This document shows positions 5,335 through 12,050 of a stretch of 12,050 nucleotides of DNA, one piece after another. The stretch's first letter is position 1; the number at the start of each line of letters is the position of its first letter. The position numbers and the translations under genes were made by a program. This DNA comes from Chloroflexota bacterium (GTDB lineage Bacteria > Chloroflexota > Dormibacteria > Dormibacterales > Dormibacteraceae), in contig VBKD01000195.1 of assembly GCA_005888075.1 (NCBI GenBank), positions 1 to 12,050 on the forward strand, written 5' to 3'. Below the pieces are notes generated by a model. The model had not been told where the DNA came from and did not search any database. It saw only the letters and a list, made by a program, of their open reading frames with translations.

Positions 5335-7083
5335 CTAGCGTCGACTCCTGGCAGGCGCGCTCAGCGACGAAAGAGGAATCGCCGGCTGGATCGGCTTCCA
5401 CAGTTCCTCCAGCTTTGGCGGCTCCAATCGGGTGCGTGATGCGATCACGCGGCCGCCGAACGCCGCCGTCTTGACCGCGGCCCAACCCTTGCTTCCCGCC
5501 AGGCGCATCGGCACCGTAACCACCGCGGCCAGGGCCGCCGCCTCTTCCGCGGTGGTTACGGTGCCGATGCGCGACACCACGGCACCCAGCGATCGGGTGC
5601 TGGTCACCGGGATCGCCGACGCGAACGGCGCGTACGAGGCCGCGAACTTGATCGGCGTGAGGTGATAGCGGCGGACCAACGCTGAAACCGCGTGCCACGT
5701 TGCAACCGCCTCGTCGTCAGACCTCCCGCCGAGGAAATCGATCAAAGCCGCACCTGCCTCGACCAGGGGCGCCACCGCCTCCTCGTTTGCGTTTGGAGCC
5801 GCGGCCGCCACCTGCTCCCAGTCGTGCTTCCGAAGCGACGCGATCGAGTGCACGAAACCGCTGCCGGTGATCGCCTGCACCGAGATGAAGCCGCGGAATG
5901 GCGCGTACATCTGGTCCACCTGTTCGGTGTCTAGATGCGCGCGCGACTCGGCGGCGTAGCCCGCGCGCTCGACGGCGGCGAACACGCGACAGCGCGTGAA
6001 GGTATCGAGCTCGCGCGTGCCCTGGATGGCGGCGAGGATCGACCTCACGACGCTCGAGGGTTCGGCGCTGCCCTCGCGGGTGACGCTCTCGACCAGCTTC
6101 CTGCGGTCCAGGACTCGCAGCCACTGGATCGGAGTCAGCTCGACGACCTGCTTGATGAATGTGGCCACCTCCGCGCTGTTCTGCCCATAAGGCGCCGGCG
6201 CCTTCATCGCGGTGGAGGCCGCGGCCTGGGATGGTCTGCGCCTGCTCCTGATGGTCTTGATGCCGCTCATCACCGCGGCCGCGACGCGCTCGGCGGCCGG
6301 CAGGGGTTCGCTCTCGTCCAGTGAGGCGAAAGGGACCGCGCCTTCGAGGGGCGCCCACATCCGTGCGACGTCCTCAGTGCTGAGGTCGGCGAGGCACCCC
6401 AGCACCCGCCCGCCGTGGACCGCGGTTCGGACGCCCGCCCATCCCTGATCCCCCGTCAGCTGATTCGGGATGGTCGTCAGCGCAGCCACAGCCACCGCCT
6501 CTTCGCTGTTTGCCCCGCGGTTGTTCGCGACGGCCCGCAAGAGCGTCTTCGACACGTCCGGCTCCACCCGCCAACGGCGCGCGAGGATTTCGGCTTGCTC
6601 GAGCGTCAGAGTCTCGAGGATGGCGATGAACCGGCTCGTCTTGGGCTCGAGGACGTCAGAGCCCGCAACCGGGATGGCGACCGCGAACGGGGCGTAGTGG
6701 ACCGCGAACTTCAGCGCGGGGACCTGGTGCCGGCTGACGAGCGCCGACATCGCCTGCCAGGCGGCCACCTGCTTCTCCTCGCTCCTCCGGGCAAGGACGT
6801 CGAACAGCGCCTCGCCGGCCCTGGCCATCGGCTCAGAGATCTGGGTCTCGCTGCTCCTGATGGACTCCTGGATCGAACGAGCCGTGCCGGCGGACTCCCC
6901 TTCCTTGGTGACCGACATCACCAGCCGCCGGGCAGCCAGGATCTGTCGCCACTGCCAAGGCGTCAGGTGGCCGGCGGCGTTGATGAATGCCTCGACCTCC
7001 GCCGTGTTGGGCCCAAAACGCTGCACGGCGTCGTCGTTGGCACGCTGGATGCGGGCAAGCAGACCATGGGAGGCGGGCGCCAC
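5335..7083 (-). CDS. Unrecognised 582-residue protein with five internal repeat units
   Basis: I do not recognise this family. The protein appears mostly alpha-helical and soluble, with no signal peptide or membrane segment. It has roughly five units. Several begin with a helix such as FINAAGHLTPWQWRQILA (33-50) or TFIKQVVELTPIQWLRVL (308-325). All end with a Y/W-A-P-F/L..IPV-type motif: HYAPFAVAIPV (129-139), MWAPLEGAVPF (242-252), MYAPFRGFISV (392-402), SYAPFASAIPV (483-493) and LWKPIQPAIPL (561-571). A larger duplication relates about 23-255 to 299-574; for example GWAGVRTAVHGGRV matches GWAAVKTAAFGGRV. A basic/Ala linker lies at 276-298. Start GTG 7083 has AGGAG nine bases upstream. Its place in the operon, 39 bp after pyruvate kinase, suggests co-expression but not function. 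Confidence 0.85.
   Translation of the reverse strand: MAPASHGLLARIQRANDDAVQRFGPNTAEVEAFINAAGHLTPWQWRQILAARRLVMSVTKEGESAGTARSIQESIRSSETQISEPMARAGEALFDVLARRSEEKQVAAWQAMSALVSRHQVPALKFAVHYAPFAVAIPVAGSDVLEPKTSRFIAILETLTLEQAEILARRWRVEPDVSKTLLRAVANNRGANSEEAVAVAALTTIPNQLTGDQGWAGVRTAVHGGRVLGCLADLSTEDVARMWAPLEGAVPFASLDESEPLPAAERVAAAVMSGIKTIRSRRRPSQAAASTAMKAPAPYGQNSAEVATFIKQVVELTPIQWLRVLDRRKLVESVTREGSAEPSSVVRSILAAIQGTRELDTFTRCRVFAAVERAGYAAESRAHLDTEQVDQMYAPFRGFISVQAITGSGFVHSIASLRKHDWEQVAAAAPNANEEAVAPLVEAGAALIDFLGGRSDDEAVATWHAVSALVRRYHLTPIKFAASYAPFASAIPVTSTRSLGAVVSRIGTVTTAEEAAALAAVVTVPMRLAGSKGWAAVKTAAFGGRVIASRTRLEPPKLEELWKPIQPAIPLSSLSAPARSRR
5503..5572. repeat. Perfect 26-bp inverted repeat inside a coding region
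   Basis: The segment 5503-5528 is the exact reverse complement of 5547-5572, with an 18-bp spacer (5529-5546). Pairing stops at both the outer and the inner edge. On the coding (minus) strand the arms encode residues 504-512 (SRIGTVTTA) and 519-527 (AAVVTVPMR) of the repeat protein, and the frame stays open through both. The arm encoding 519-527 aligns with the homologous segment of an earlier unit (EEAVAVAALTTIP, 194-206). It is therefore probably the original, and the other arm the inverted copy. Confidence 0.97.
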
Positions 7084-7122
7084 GACCCTATTCTCCTGGG
7101 TAAGGACCCCTGCCCAACCCGG

Positions 7123-8535
7123 CTAAACGGTCTCCACTTTGAGCAAATTTGTCTGGCCCGCCCGCCCGACCGGGACGCCGGCCACCACGACCACCCGGTC
7201 GCCGGCCCGCACCATTCCGCTCTCCAGGGCGGCCTGCGTGGCGTTGGCGATCATCTGGTCGGTATCCGACCCTGGGCTCACCAGCATCGGGATCACGCCC
7301 GAGTACAGCGCCGCGCGGCGCAGCACCTCCGGGTGCGGGCTGGCCGCGACGACCGGCATCGGCGGCCGTGCCTTGCTGCAGCGCAGCGCGGTCGTGCCCG
7401 ATTCGGTGAAAGCGATGATCACCCGGGCGCCGAGCTCCGCCGCCGTCGCGGCCGCCGCGTGTGCGATGGCGCCACCCACCTGGCCTGGCTCTCGCCATAT
7501 CTGACGGGCGCGCTCGAAGTCGGGATGCCGCTGGGCTGAGATGCAGATGCGGGCCATCGCGCGGACCGCTTCGACGGGGTGCGCACCCACCGAGGTTTCC
7601 TGGGACAGCATGACCGCGTCCGTCCCATCCCAGATGGCATTCGCCACATCCGATGCTTCGGCGCGCGTCGGCCGGTTGGAGGTCACCATCGACTCGAGCA
7701 TCTCGGTCGCGGTGATCACCGGGACACCCGCGCGGTTGGCGCGGTCGATGATGTCCTTCTGGACCGCCGGCACCTCCCCCAGCTTCAGCTCCACGCCCAG
7801 GTCGCCGCGCGCCACCATGACGGCGTCCGCCACCTCGAGGATCCTGTCGAGCTGCCGGATCGCTTCCAGCTTCTCGAGCTTCGCGATGACCGGGACGCTG
7901 CAGTTCAGGCCGGCGAGGTGCTGCTGGCAGATCGCCACGTCCTCAGGACGCCGCACGAACGAGAGAGCGAGGTAGTCGACTCCCAGCTCGACCGCGAGCT
8001 TCAGGTCCTCGAGGTCCTTCGCGGTGAGCGCGGGGAGCGGCAGCGGCCGGCCGGGCACGCTGATTCCTTTGCGCTCGCCGAGGAGACCCCCGCGCAGCAC
8101 CGAGCACTCGGCCCTGCCGTCTGAGTGGCTGCGGACCAGCAGCTCGATGCGGCCGTCGTCCAGCAGGACGCGGTCGCCCTGGCGCAGCGCCTCGACGAGC
8201 TCGGGGTGGCTGACCTCGATTTCCCCCGACCCATGCTTGGGCGCCGCAACGAGGGTGACCGGCCTGCCGCGCACCAGGCGCTGGAACGCCGACTCGAGCG
8301 ATCCGGTGCGGATCTTCGGTCCCTGCAGGTCTCCCAGCAGCGCGACGTAGCGTCCGGCGGACTCGGCTGCCTCGCGCACATTGGCGGCGGCCTCACGGTG
8401 TGTCGCGTGGTCGCCGTGCGAAAAGTTGAGCCGTGCGACGTCCATTCCGGCCTGCACCATGGCGCGCAGCACCGCGGGCGATGAGCTCGACGGGCCGATC
8501 GTGCACACGATGCGCGTGCGGCGAATCTGGCTCAT
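7123..8535 (-). CDS. pyk: Pyruvate kinase
   Basis: This encodes a 470-residue pyruvate kinase, the final ATP-forming step of glycolysis (phosphoenolpyruvate plus ADP to pyruvate plus ATP) in the cytoplasm. Visible family motifs, in order: RTRIVCTIGPSS (6-17), ARLNFSHGDH (34-43), DLQGPKIRTG (69-78), the B-domain, catalytic Lys219 in VIAKLEKLEAI, MVARGDLGVEL (240-250), ITATEMLESM (274-283) and LSQETSVGAHPVEAV (310-324). A complete C-terminal domain follows. Two small deviations are Glu278 where Gln is usual (ATQMLESM) and Gln312 where Gly is usual (LSGET). The length matches enzymes without the extra C-terminal PEP-utiliser domain. It starts four bases after the NYN nuclease gene, so the two are probably co-transcribed. 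Confidence 0.97.
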   Translation of the reverse strand: MSQIRRTRIVCTIGPSSSSPAVLRAMVQAGMDVARLNFSHGDHATHREAAANVREAAESAGRYVALLGDLQGPKIRTGSLESAFQRLVRGRPVTLVAAPKHGSGEIEVSHPELVEALRQGDRVLLDDGRIELLVRSHSDGRAECSVLRGGLLGERKGISVPGRPLPLPALTAKDLEDLKLAVELGVDYLALSFVRRPEDVAICQQHLAGLNCSVPVIAKLEKLEAIRQLDRILEVADAVMVARGDLGVELKLGEVPAVQKDIIDRANRAGVPVITATEMLESMVTSNRPTRAEASDVANAIWDGTDAVMLSQETSVGAHPVEAVRAMARICISAQRHPDFERARQIWREPGQVGGAIAHAAAATAAELGARVIIAFTESGTTALRCSKARPPMPVVAASPHPEVLRRAALYSGVIPMLVSPGSDTDQMIANATQAALESGMVRAGDRVVVVAGVPVGRAGQTNLLKVETV

Positions 8536-8539
8536 CGAC

Positions 8540-8980
8540 TCATCTGCTGTACTTGCTCACGCGCCGATCCATCTCTCGCTCGGCCTCGATGACACGCCGC
8601 TCCAGCTCGAGCGAGCTGATCACGGCGCCACCCATGCCGCGCACAAGGTCGGCCTGAAAACGGTCGGAGGTCGCGACGGTGATCAGGTCGCCCGATTGGC
8701 TCGCGGCGTACGCGATCCGTTCGATGGCGTGGTCGGCGGAGTGGCCCTTGCGCGTGAACATCACGTGCACCCCGTCGATCGTTTCCTGTGTGCTCGCCGC
8801 CGCCGCAGAGCGGTGGGAGTCAAAGACCACCGTCACGTCGGCGCCGGTCACGGTTCCAAGCATGGACAGGCGATCGATGAGCTTGTCGCGAGCCGCCTCG
8901 AGCGATGCTTCGGTGAGCAGCCGCTTGAGCGACGCCCACGCATGGACGACGTTGTAGCCGTCGACGATCAGTCTTTCCAA
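8540..8980 (-). CDS. Rae1/YacP-type NYN-domain ribonuclease
   Basis: This 146-residue single-domain protein matches the YacP/Rae1 branch of the NYN (PIN-like) nucleases. The start RLIVDGYNVVHAW (3-15), the central VVFDSH (51-56), SADHAIERIA (81-90) and VATSDRFQAD (102-111) place metal-binding acidic residues at about Asp7, Asp54, Asp83 and Asp106. Bacillus subtilis Rae1 enters the ribosomal A site and cleaves mRNA during translation, so a role in mRNA turnover on ribosomes is likely here. The reading frame offers only TTG as a plausible start. It sits five bases after the protease stop and places the first motif at the family-typical position. The neighbourhood (cysS, rlmB-like gene) is the one known for yacP. 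Confidence 0.9.
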   Translation of the reverse strand: MERLIVDGYNVVHAWASLKRLLTEASLEAARDKLIDRLSMLGTVTGADVTVVFDSHRSAAAASTQETIDGVHVMFTRKGHSADHAIERIAYAASQSGDLITVATSDRFQADLVRGMGGAVISSLELERRVIEAEREMDRRVSKYSR

Positions 8981-8985
8981 TCCGG

Positions 8986-10269
8986 TTACTGCAGCGAATG
9001 AAGCTGCATGTGCAGCTGGCCTAGGAAGATGAGCGCGCCATCGATGTGCGCCACCTGCGTGAGCCGGAACACGGTCTGGTAGAAGGCGTCACGTGCCGGC
9101 GCGAAGACCCAGAGGACGATGAAAACCCCGTAGATGGCCATCATGCCGTATCGGTTCGCCGCGGCCTGCATCGAGTAAGGGAGCCACGGCCGGATGATCC
9201 CGAATCCGTCGAGGCCCGGCACCGGCAGAAGGTTGAGCACCACGGCCAGAGCCTGAAAGAAGCCGAGGTATGCGAGCGCGGCGAAGAAGTTGGCGTTGGT
9301 GGATGTGATCCACGACTCGTGTCCCGGGAGCCAGAACGGGATGGCGATGAGAGCGACACAGATGAAGTTCGCCAGGGGGCCCGCGAAAGAGACCGCCGAG
9401 TCCCATACGCGCGTCCGCAGCGCGGAGTGGTTGATGTACACGGCGCCGCCGGGCAGCGCGATCCCACCGAGAAGCAAAAAGACGATCGGCAGGATGATGC
9501 TCATCAGCATATTGGCGTAGCGAAGCGGGTTGAGCGACAGGTATCCCGACCCTGCCACCGCTCGATCGCCACCCAGGTAGGCAACCACCGAATGCCCGAA
9601 CTCGTGCAGGCAGAGCGAGGTGATCCAGCCGAGCGTGACAAAAGCAATCGTCAGCGGACCCACCAAGCCGGGCAGGAGATCAGTCCAGAGCAGCGCTCCC
9701 GCGACGGCGGTCGCACCGACGATGCCGAGGAAGACAGGGCTCAGGGTCAGCACACCCCGGAGCGACGGCCAAGGCTTGCGCCTCAGGGCCCGATCCGGTC
9801 GCGTGACACTGCTGTCGGCCGGGACCGCAGCGGTAGTGCCGGACTGCACGAAGTGGCGCACTTCGTAAAGGGTGAGACCCGCCTTCTGCAGGGGAACGTT
9901 GGTCGCGGGGGAGTCGGAGTACAGCATCACCAGCAGCAGATGGATCGAGTCGACCTGGTAATGGCCGAGAACCTGGGCCTCGCGGTTGGCGTTGACCAGC
10001 AGCTGGCGCAGCGAAAGGCTTGAGCCGGCCGGGTCTTCGGTCGGAAGCTGATCCGAGATGGCCTTCGGATCGTGGCCGAGCTCGCGAATCGCGCGGTCCG
10101 CCAGCGTGCCTGGTGTCTGCAGTATCGCCCGGAGCACGTCGACGGCCGCAATCTGCTGCGCGCTCCGCCCCACAGAGATCACCGTCCCCCGTTCGAGGAT
10201 CTCCCGCGCGTCCTTCGTCAGCGGGATGTCCACCGAGGCACGTCCGACCTCCGCCGTCACGCTAGACAT
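8986..10269 (-). CDS. Site-2-type (M50) membrane metalloprotease with N-terminal Clp_N domain
   Basis: This 427-residue fusion begins with a cytoplasmic Clp N-terminal-type substrate-binding module of two repeats, about 16-75 and 85-142. The second, with NANREAQVLGHYQVDSIHLL at 93-112, is close to the ClpC/ClpA pattern. There is no AAA+ ATPase. A linker (143-170) leads to a multi-span M50 membrane domain with the zinc site HEFGH (222-226), NPLRY (247-251), GPLANF (297-302) and the third-ligand motif NLLPVPGLDG (346-355, Asp354). About six membrane helices are visible. M50 enzymes cut transmembrane segments of regulators such as anti-sigma factors. The Clp_N module may recruit substrates; this is inference. 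The gene lies between the methyltransferase (21 bp) and the NYN nuclease (5 bp). Confidence 0.92.
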   Translation of the reverse strand: MSSVTAEVGRASVDIPLTKDAREILERGTVISVGRSAQQIAAVDVLRAILQTPGTLADRAIRELGHDPKAISDQLPTEDPAGSSLSLRQLLVNANREAQVLGHYQVDSIHLLLVMLYSDSPATNVPLQKAGLTLYEVRHFVQSGTTAAVPADSSVTRPDRALRRKPWPSLRGVLTLSPVFLGIVGATAVAGALLWTDLLPGLVGPLTIAFVTLGWITSLCLHEFGHSVVAYLGGDRAVAGSGYLSLNPLRYANMLMSIILPIVFLLLGGIALPGGAVYINHSALRTRVWDSAVSFAGPLANFICVALIAIPFWLPGHESWITSTNANFFAALAYLGFFQALAVVLNLLPVPGLDGFGIIRPWLPYSMQAAANRYGMMAIYGVFIVLWVFAPARDAFYQTVFRLTQVAHIDGALIFLGQLHMQLHSLQ

Positions 10270-10290
10270 GGCCGTCCAGTGTAGGAACAG

Positions 10291-10956
10291 TTACCGGCTG
10301 GACCGCTGCCTCATCGCCTCATAGAGCAGGGCCGCGGCGGCGGCCGAGGCGTTGAGGCTGGCGACGCGCCCGGCCATCGGCAGCCGGACGCGGGCGTCGG
10401 AGCGCTCGCGCACCAGGCGGTGGACCCCGTGTCCCTCGCCGCCGACGACCAGGCACACCGGCTGGGTCAGGTCGAACTCCCAGGGCAGCAGCTCGCCGCG
10501 GGGGTCGAGCGCCACGCACCAGATCCCGTGCCGGCGGATCTCCGCAACGGCGGAGGGCAGCCCGGCCACGCGGGCCAGGCGCAGGTGCTCGCTGGCGCCG
10601 GAGCTGGCCTTGACCGCGGCGGCGGAGAGCGGCGCCGACCGGCGCTCCGGCAGCACCACGCCGTCGGCTCCGGCCGCCTCGGCGCTGCGCAGGATGGCGC
10701 CGAGATTCTGAGGATCCATGATCGAGTCGAGCGCCACCAGCAGCGACGGGTTGGTGGCGAGCAGCTCCTTCAGAGTCCAATCGCGTCGCGGCTTGAGCTC
10801 GGCCGCGACGCCCTGGTTGACGCCGGGCGCCATGACGTCGAGTCGGTCCGGCGCGACGACCTCGACCGGCGCGAGCCGGGAGGGATGAGCACAGTGCTTT
10901 GAGACGTGGTTCTGGCGCCTCCTCGTTCTCTTACTTGACGCGGCGCCAGCGGACAC
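10291..10956 (-). CDS. RlmB/TrmH-type (SpoU) RNA 2'-O-methyltransferase, shortened N terminus
   Basis: The C-terminal SpoU domain is complete. Motif 1 is IMDPQNLGAILRSAEAAGAD, motif 2 VVGGEGHGVHRLV and motif 3 SLNASAAAAALLYEA. These form the knotted S-adenosylmethionine site that 2'-O-methylates rRNA or tRNA. The placement after cysS and similarity around PVEVVAPDRLDVMAPGVNQG argue for RlmB (23S rRNA G2251 in E. coli). RlmB normally starts with an RNA-binding domain of about 70-80 residues; here only its last part is present, because the cysS stop lies about 55 bases before PVEVV. The His of the usual HQG is also missing. The start is uncertain. GTG 10956, inside the end of cysS, would give 221 residues; ATG 10833 would give 180. 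A frameshift or sequencing error cannot be excluded. Confidence 0.8.
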   Translation of the reverse strand: MSAGAASSKRTRRRQNHVSKHCAHPSRLAPVEVVAPDRLDVMAPGVNQGVAAELKPRRDWTLKELLATNPSLLVALDSIMDPQNLGAILRSAEAAGADGVVLPERRSAPLSAAAVKASSGASEHLRLARVAGLPSAVAEIRRHGIWCVALDPRGELLPWEFDLTQPVCLVVGGEGHGVHRLVRERSDARVRLPMAGRVASLNASAAAAALLYEAMRQRSSR

Positions 10957-12050
10957 CCTCCTTTGAGTCTTCGAGCGCGATGCCCCGCTGGCGCAGGTCT
11001 TCGCGGATGCGGTCGGCTTTCGCGAAGTCCCGACTCTTTCGCGCATCTTCGCGCTCAGCGATCAGTCGCTCGACCTCTTCCGCAAGGCCCGGCTCCTCGG
11101 CATGAACGACATCGAGATGGGCGTCGACCTCGTCGATCAGACCTCGCAACTCGGCTAAGCCCTGCTCACCGACGCGCTCCGCATCGAGCGCGGCGTTGGC
11201 CTCTCGGATGAGCTCGAAAACCAGGCCGATGCCGTGGGGAAGGTTGAGGTCGTCGTCCAGGGCCTCGCGGTAGCCCGTCCTCACCTCAGCGACCCTGGCC
11301 GTGAAGTTTGCATCGTCCTCCGCGGCGGGCTGCGTTCGATTGACTCGGTCCGCGAATTCGCGCAACCTGCGCACCTGCTCTGCGGCCGAATGCAAGGTTT
11401 CATTACTGAGGCGCAGGCGCGCCCGGTAGTGGGCGTTGGCGATGAGAAAGAAGCGGATGGCCAGCGGGTCGTGCCCTGCATTGAGGAGATCGCGCAGCGT
11501 CGTGAAGGCGCCCGCGCTCTTGGACATCTTCTCGCCGGTGGCATCCGCCAGGTGCTCGGAGTGCAGCCAGACGCGGGCGAAGGTCTTGTGGTTCGCGGCC
11601 TCGGATTGGGCGATCTCGTTTTCGTGGTGCGGAAACATGAGGTCGATGCCGCCCGCGTGGATGTCGAGCGTGTCACCGAGGTAGCGCTTGCTCATCGCGG
11701 AGCATTCGATGTGCCAGCCGGGACGGCCCAGACCAAACGGCGCATCCCAACCGGCGCCCAGCTTCTCGTCCCCAGGTTGCGACTTCTTCCACAACGCGAA
11801 ATCACTGACCGATTCCTTGTCGTACTTGTCCGTCGAGACGCGTGCACCCGGCCTGAGACCTGCACGATCGAGATGCGACAGCTCGCCGTACGCGGGGAAG
11901 GTGGCGATGCGGAAGTACACGTCGCCGTCCGCCATGTATGCATTGCCCTGCTCCAGGAGGGTGGTGATCATCGCGACCATCTCCGGGATGTGCTCCGTCG
12001 CGCGGGGATAGTGCTCGGCACGCAGCGCGCGAAGGGTCGACATGTCCTCG
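10931..12050 (-). CDS. cysS: Cysteinyl-tRNA synthetase, partial (N terminus off the window)
   Basis: The C-terminal roughly 372 residues of CysRS, which charges tRNA-Cys, run into the right edge. The HIGH motif and first zinc cysteine lie outside. Numbering from the first in-window Met (12043), the following are visible: HYPRATEHI (11-19), DFALWKKS (81-88), GRPGWHIECSAM (106-117) with zinc ligand Cys114, DIHAGGIDLMFPHHENE (127-143) with His139 and Glu143, and the KMSKS loop (172-176). A helical anticodon-binding region follows. The end, KADRIREDL to the final WRRVK, is the usual CysRS C terminus, so the 3' end is intact. One minor difference is DIHAGG where DIHGGG is usual. It heads the minus-strand cluster and probably overlaps the methyltransferase gene by about 26 bases. 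Confidence 0.97.
   Translation of the reverse strand, partial: EDMSTLRALRAEHYPRATEHIPEMVAMITTLLEQGNAYMADGDVYFRIATFPAYGELSHLDRAGLRPGARVSTDKYDKESVSDFALWKKSQPGDEKLGAGWDAPFGLGRPGWHIECSAMSKRYLGDTLDIHAGGIDLMFPHHENEIAQSEAANHKTFARVWLHSEHLADATGEKMSKSAGAFTTLRDLLNAGHDPLAIRFFLIANAHYRARLRLSNETLHSAAEQVRRLREFADRVNRTQPAAEDDANFTARVAEVRTGYREALDDDLNLPHGIGLVFELIREANAALDAERVGEQGLAELRGLIDEVDAHLDVVHAEEPGLAEEVERLIAEREDARKSRDFAKADRIREDLRQRGIALEDSKEGVRWRRVK

Noticed and set aside
6415..7539. 374-codon plus-strand open frame
   Set aside because: It is antisense across the repeat-protein and pyruvate kinase genes with shadow-like composition. The pyruvate kinase motifs on the minus strand decide the case.

Overview
The window comes from a GC-rich bacterial chromosome. 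Two chromosomal blocks on the minus strand flank a short plus-strand insertion. Gene content (Rae1/YacP-type NYN nuclease, CysS, an RlmB-like methyltransferase, a zinc-ribbon L33, an L10 leader) suggests a Gram-positive-like lineage. A Chloroflexota, Dormibacterota or actinobacterial-type soil organism would fit. That placement is inference; no marker here fixes the phylum.

Layout. Positions 1-92 (minus) hold the 5' part of a ribosomal protein L10 leader, whose rplJ-rplL genes lie beyond the left edge. Positions 133-2288 (minus) are the classical ribosomal/transcription operon in the order rpmG-secE-nusG-rplK-rplA, tightly packed with two one-base TGATG overlaps. A 129-bp divergent gap (2289-2417) carries an intrinsic-terminator-like hairpin oriented toward rpmG. 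Positions 2418-4193 (plus) hold two genes: a divergent isocitrate/isopropylmalate dehydrogenase homologue and a small cytoplasmic SGNH/GDSL hydrolase, separated by a REP-like hairpin. Positions 4190-12050 (minus) look like one long operon, read right to left: cysS (5' end off the window), an RlmB/TrmH-type RNA methyltransferase with a short N terminus, a Clp_N-site-2-protease fusion, a Rae1/YacP NYN ribonuclease, pyruvate kinase, a 582-residue unrecognised repeat protein, a PIG-L/LmbE deacetylase and a small proline-rich membrane protein. Gaps are 4-44 bp and cysS probably overlaps the methyltransferase.

How the genes work together. Most are translation genes: tRNA charging (CysS), rRNA methylation (RlmB-like), ribosome-associated mRNA cleavage (Rae1-like), ribosomal proteins (L33, L11, L1, then L10/L7-12), transcription elongation (NusG) and the translocon (SecE). 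The order cysS-rlmB-rae1-...-rpmG-secE-nusG-rplK-rplA-rplJ is the one known from Bacillus subtilis, with the sigH position replaced by about 6 kb of other genes. The protease fusion sits between rlmB and rae1.

The most unusual items are: a perfect 26-bp inverted repeat inside the coding region of the unrecognised protein; that protein's five-unit repeat architecture; the Clp_N-S2P fusion; and the RlmB-like gene that lacks most of its N-terminal domain. No stretch over 300 bp lacks a gene. I saw no tRNA, CRISPR array or insertion sequence.
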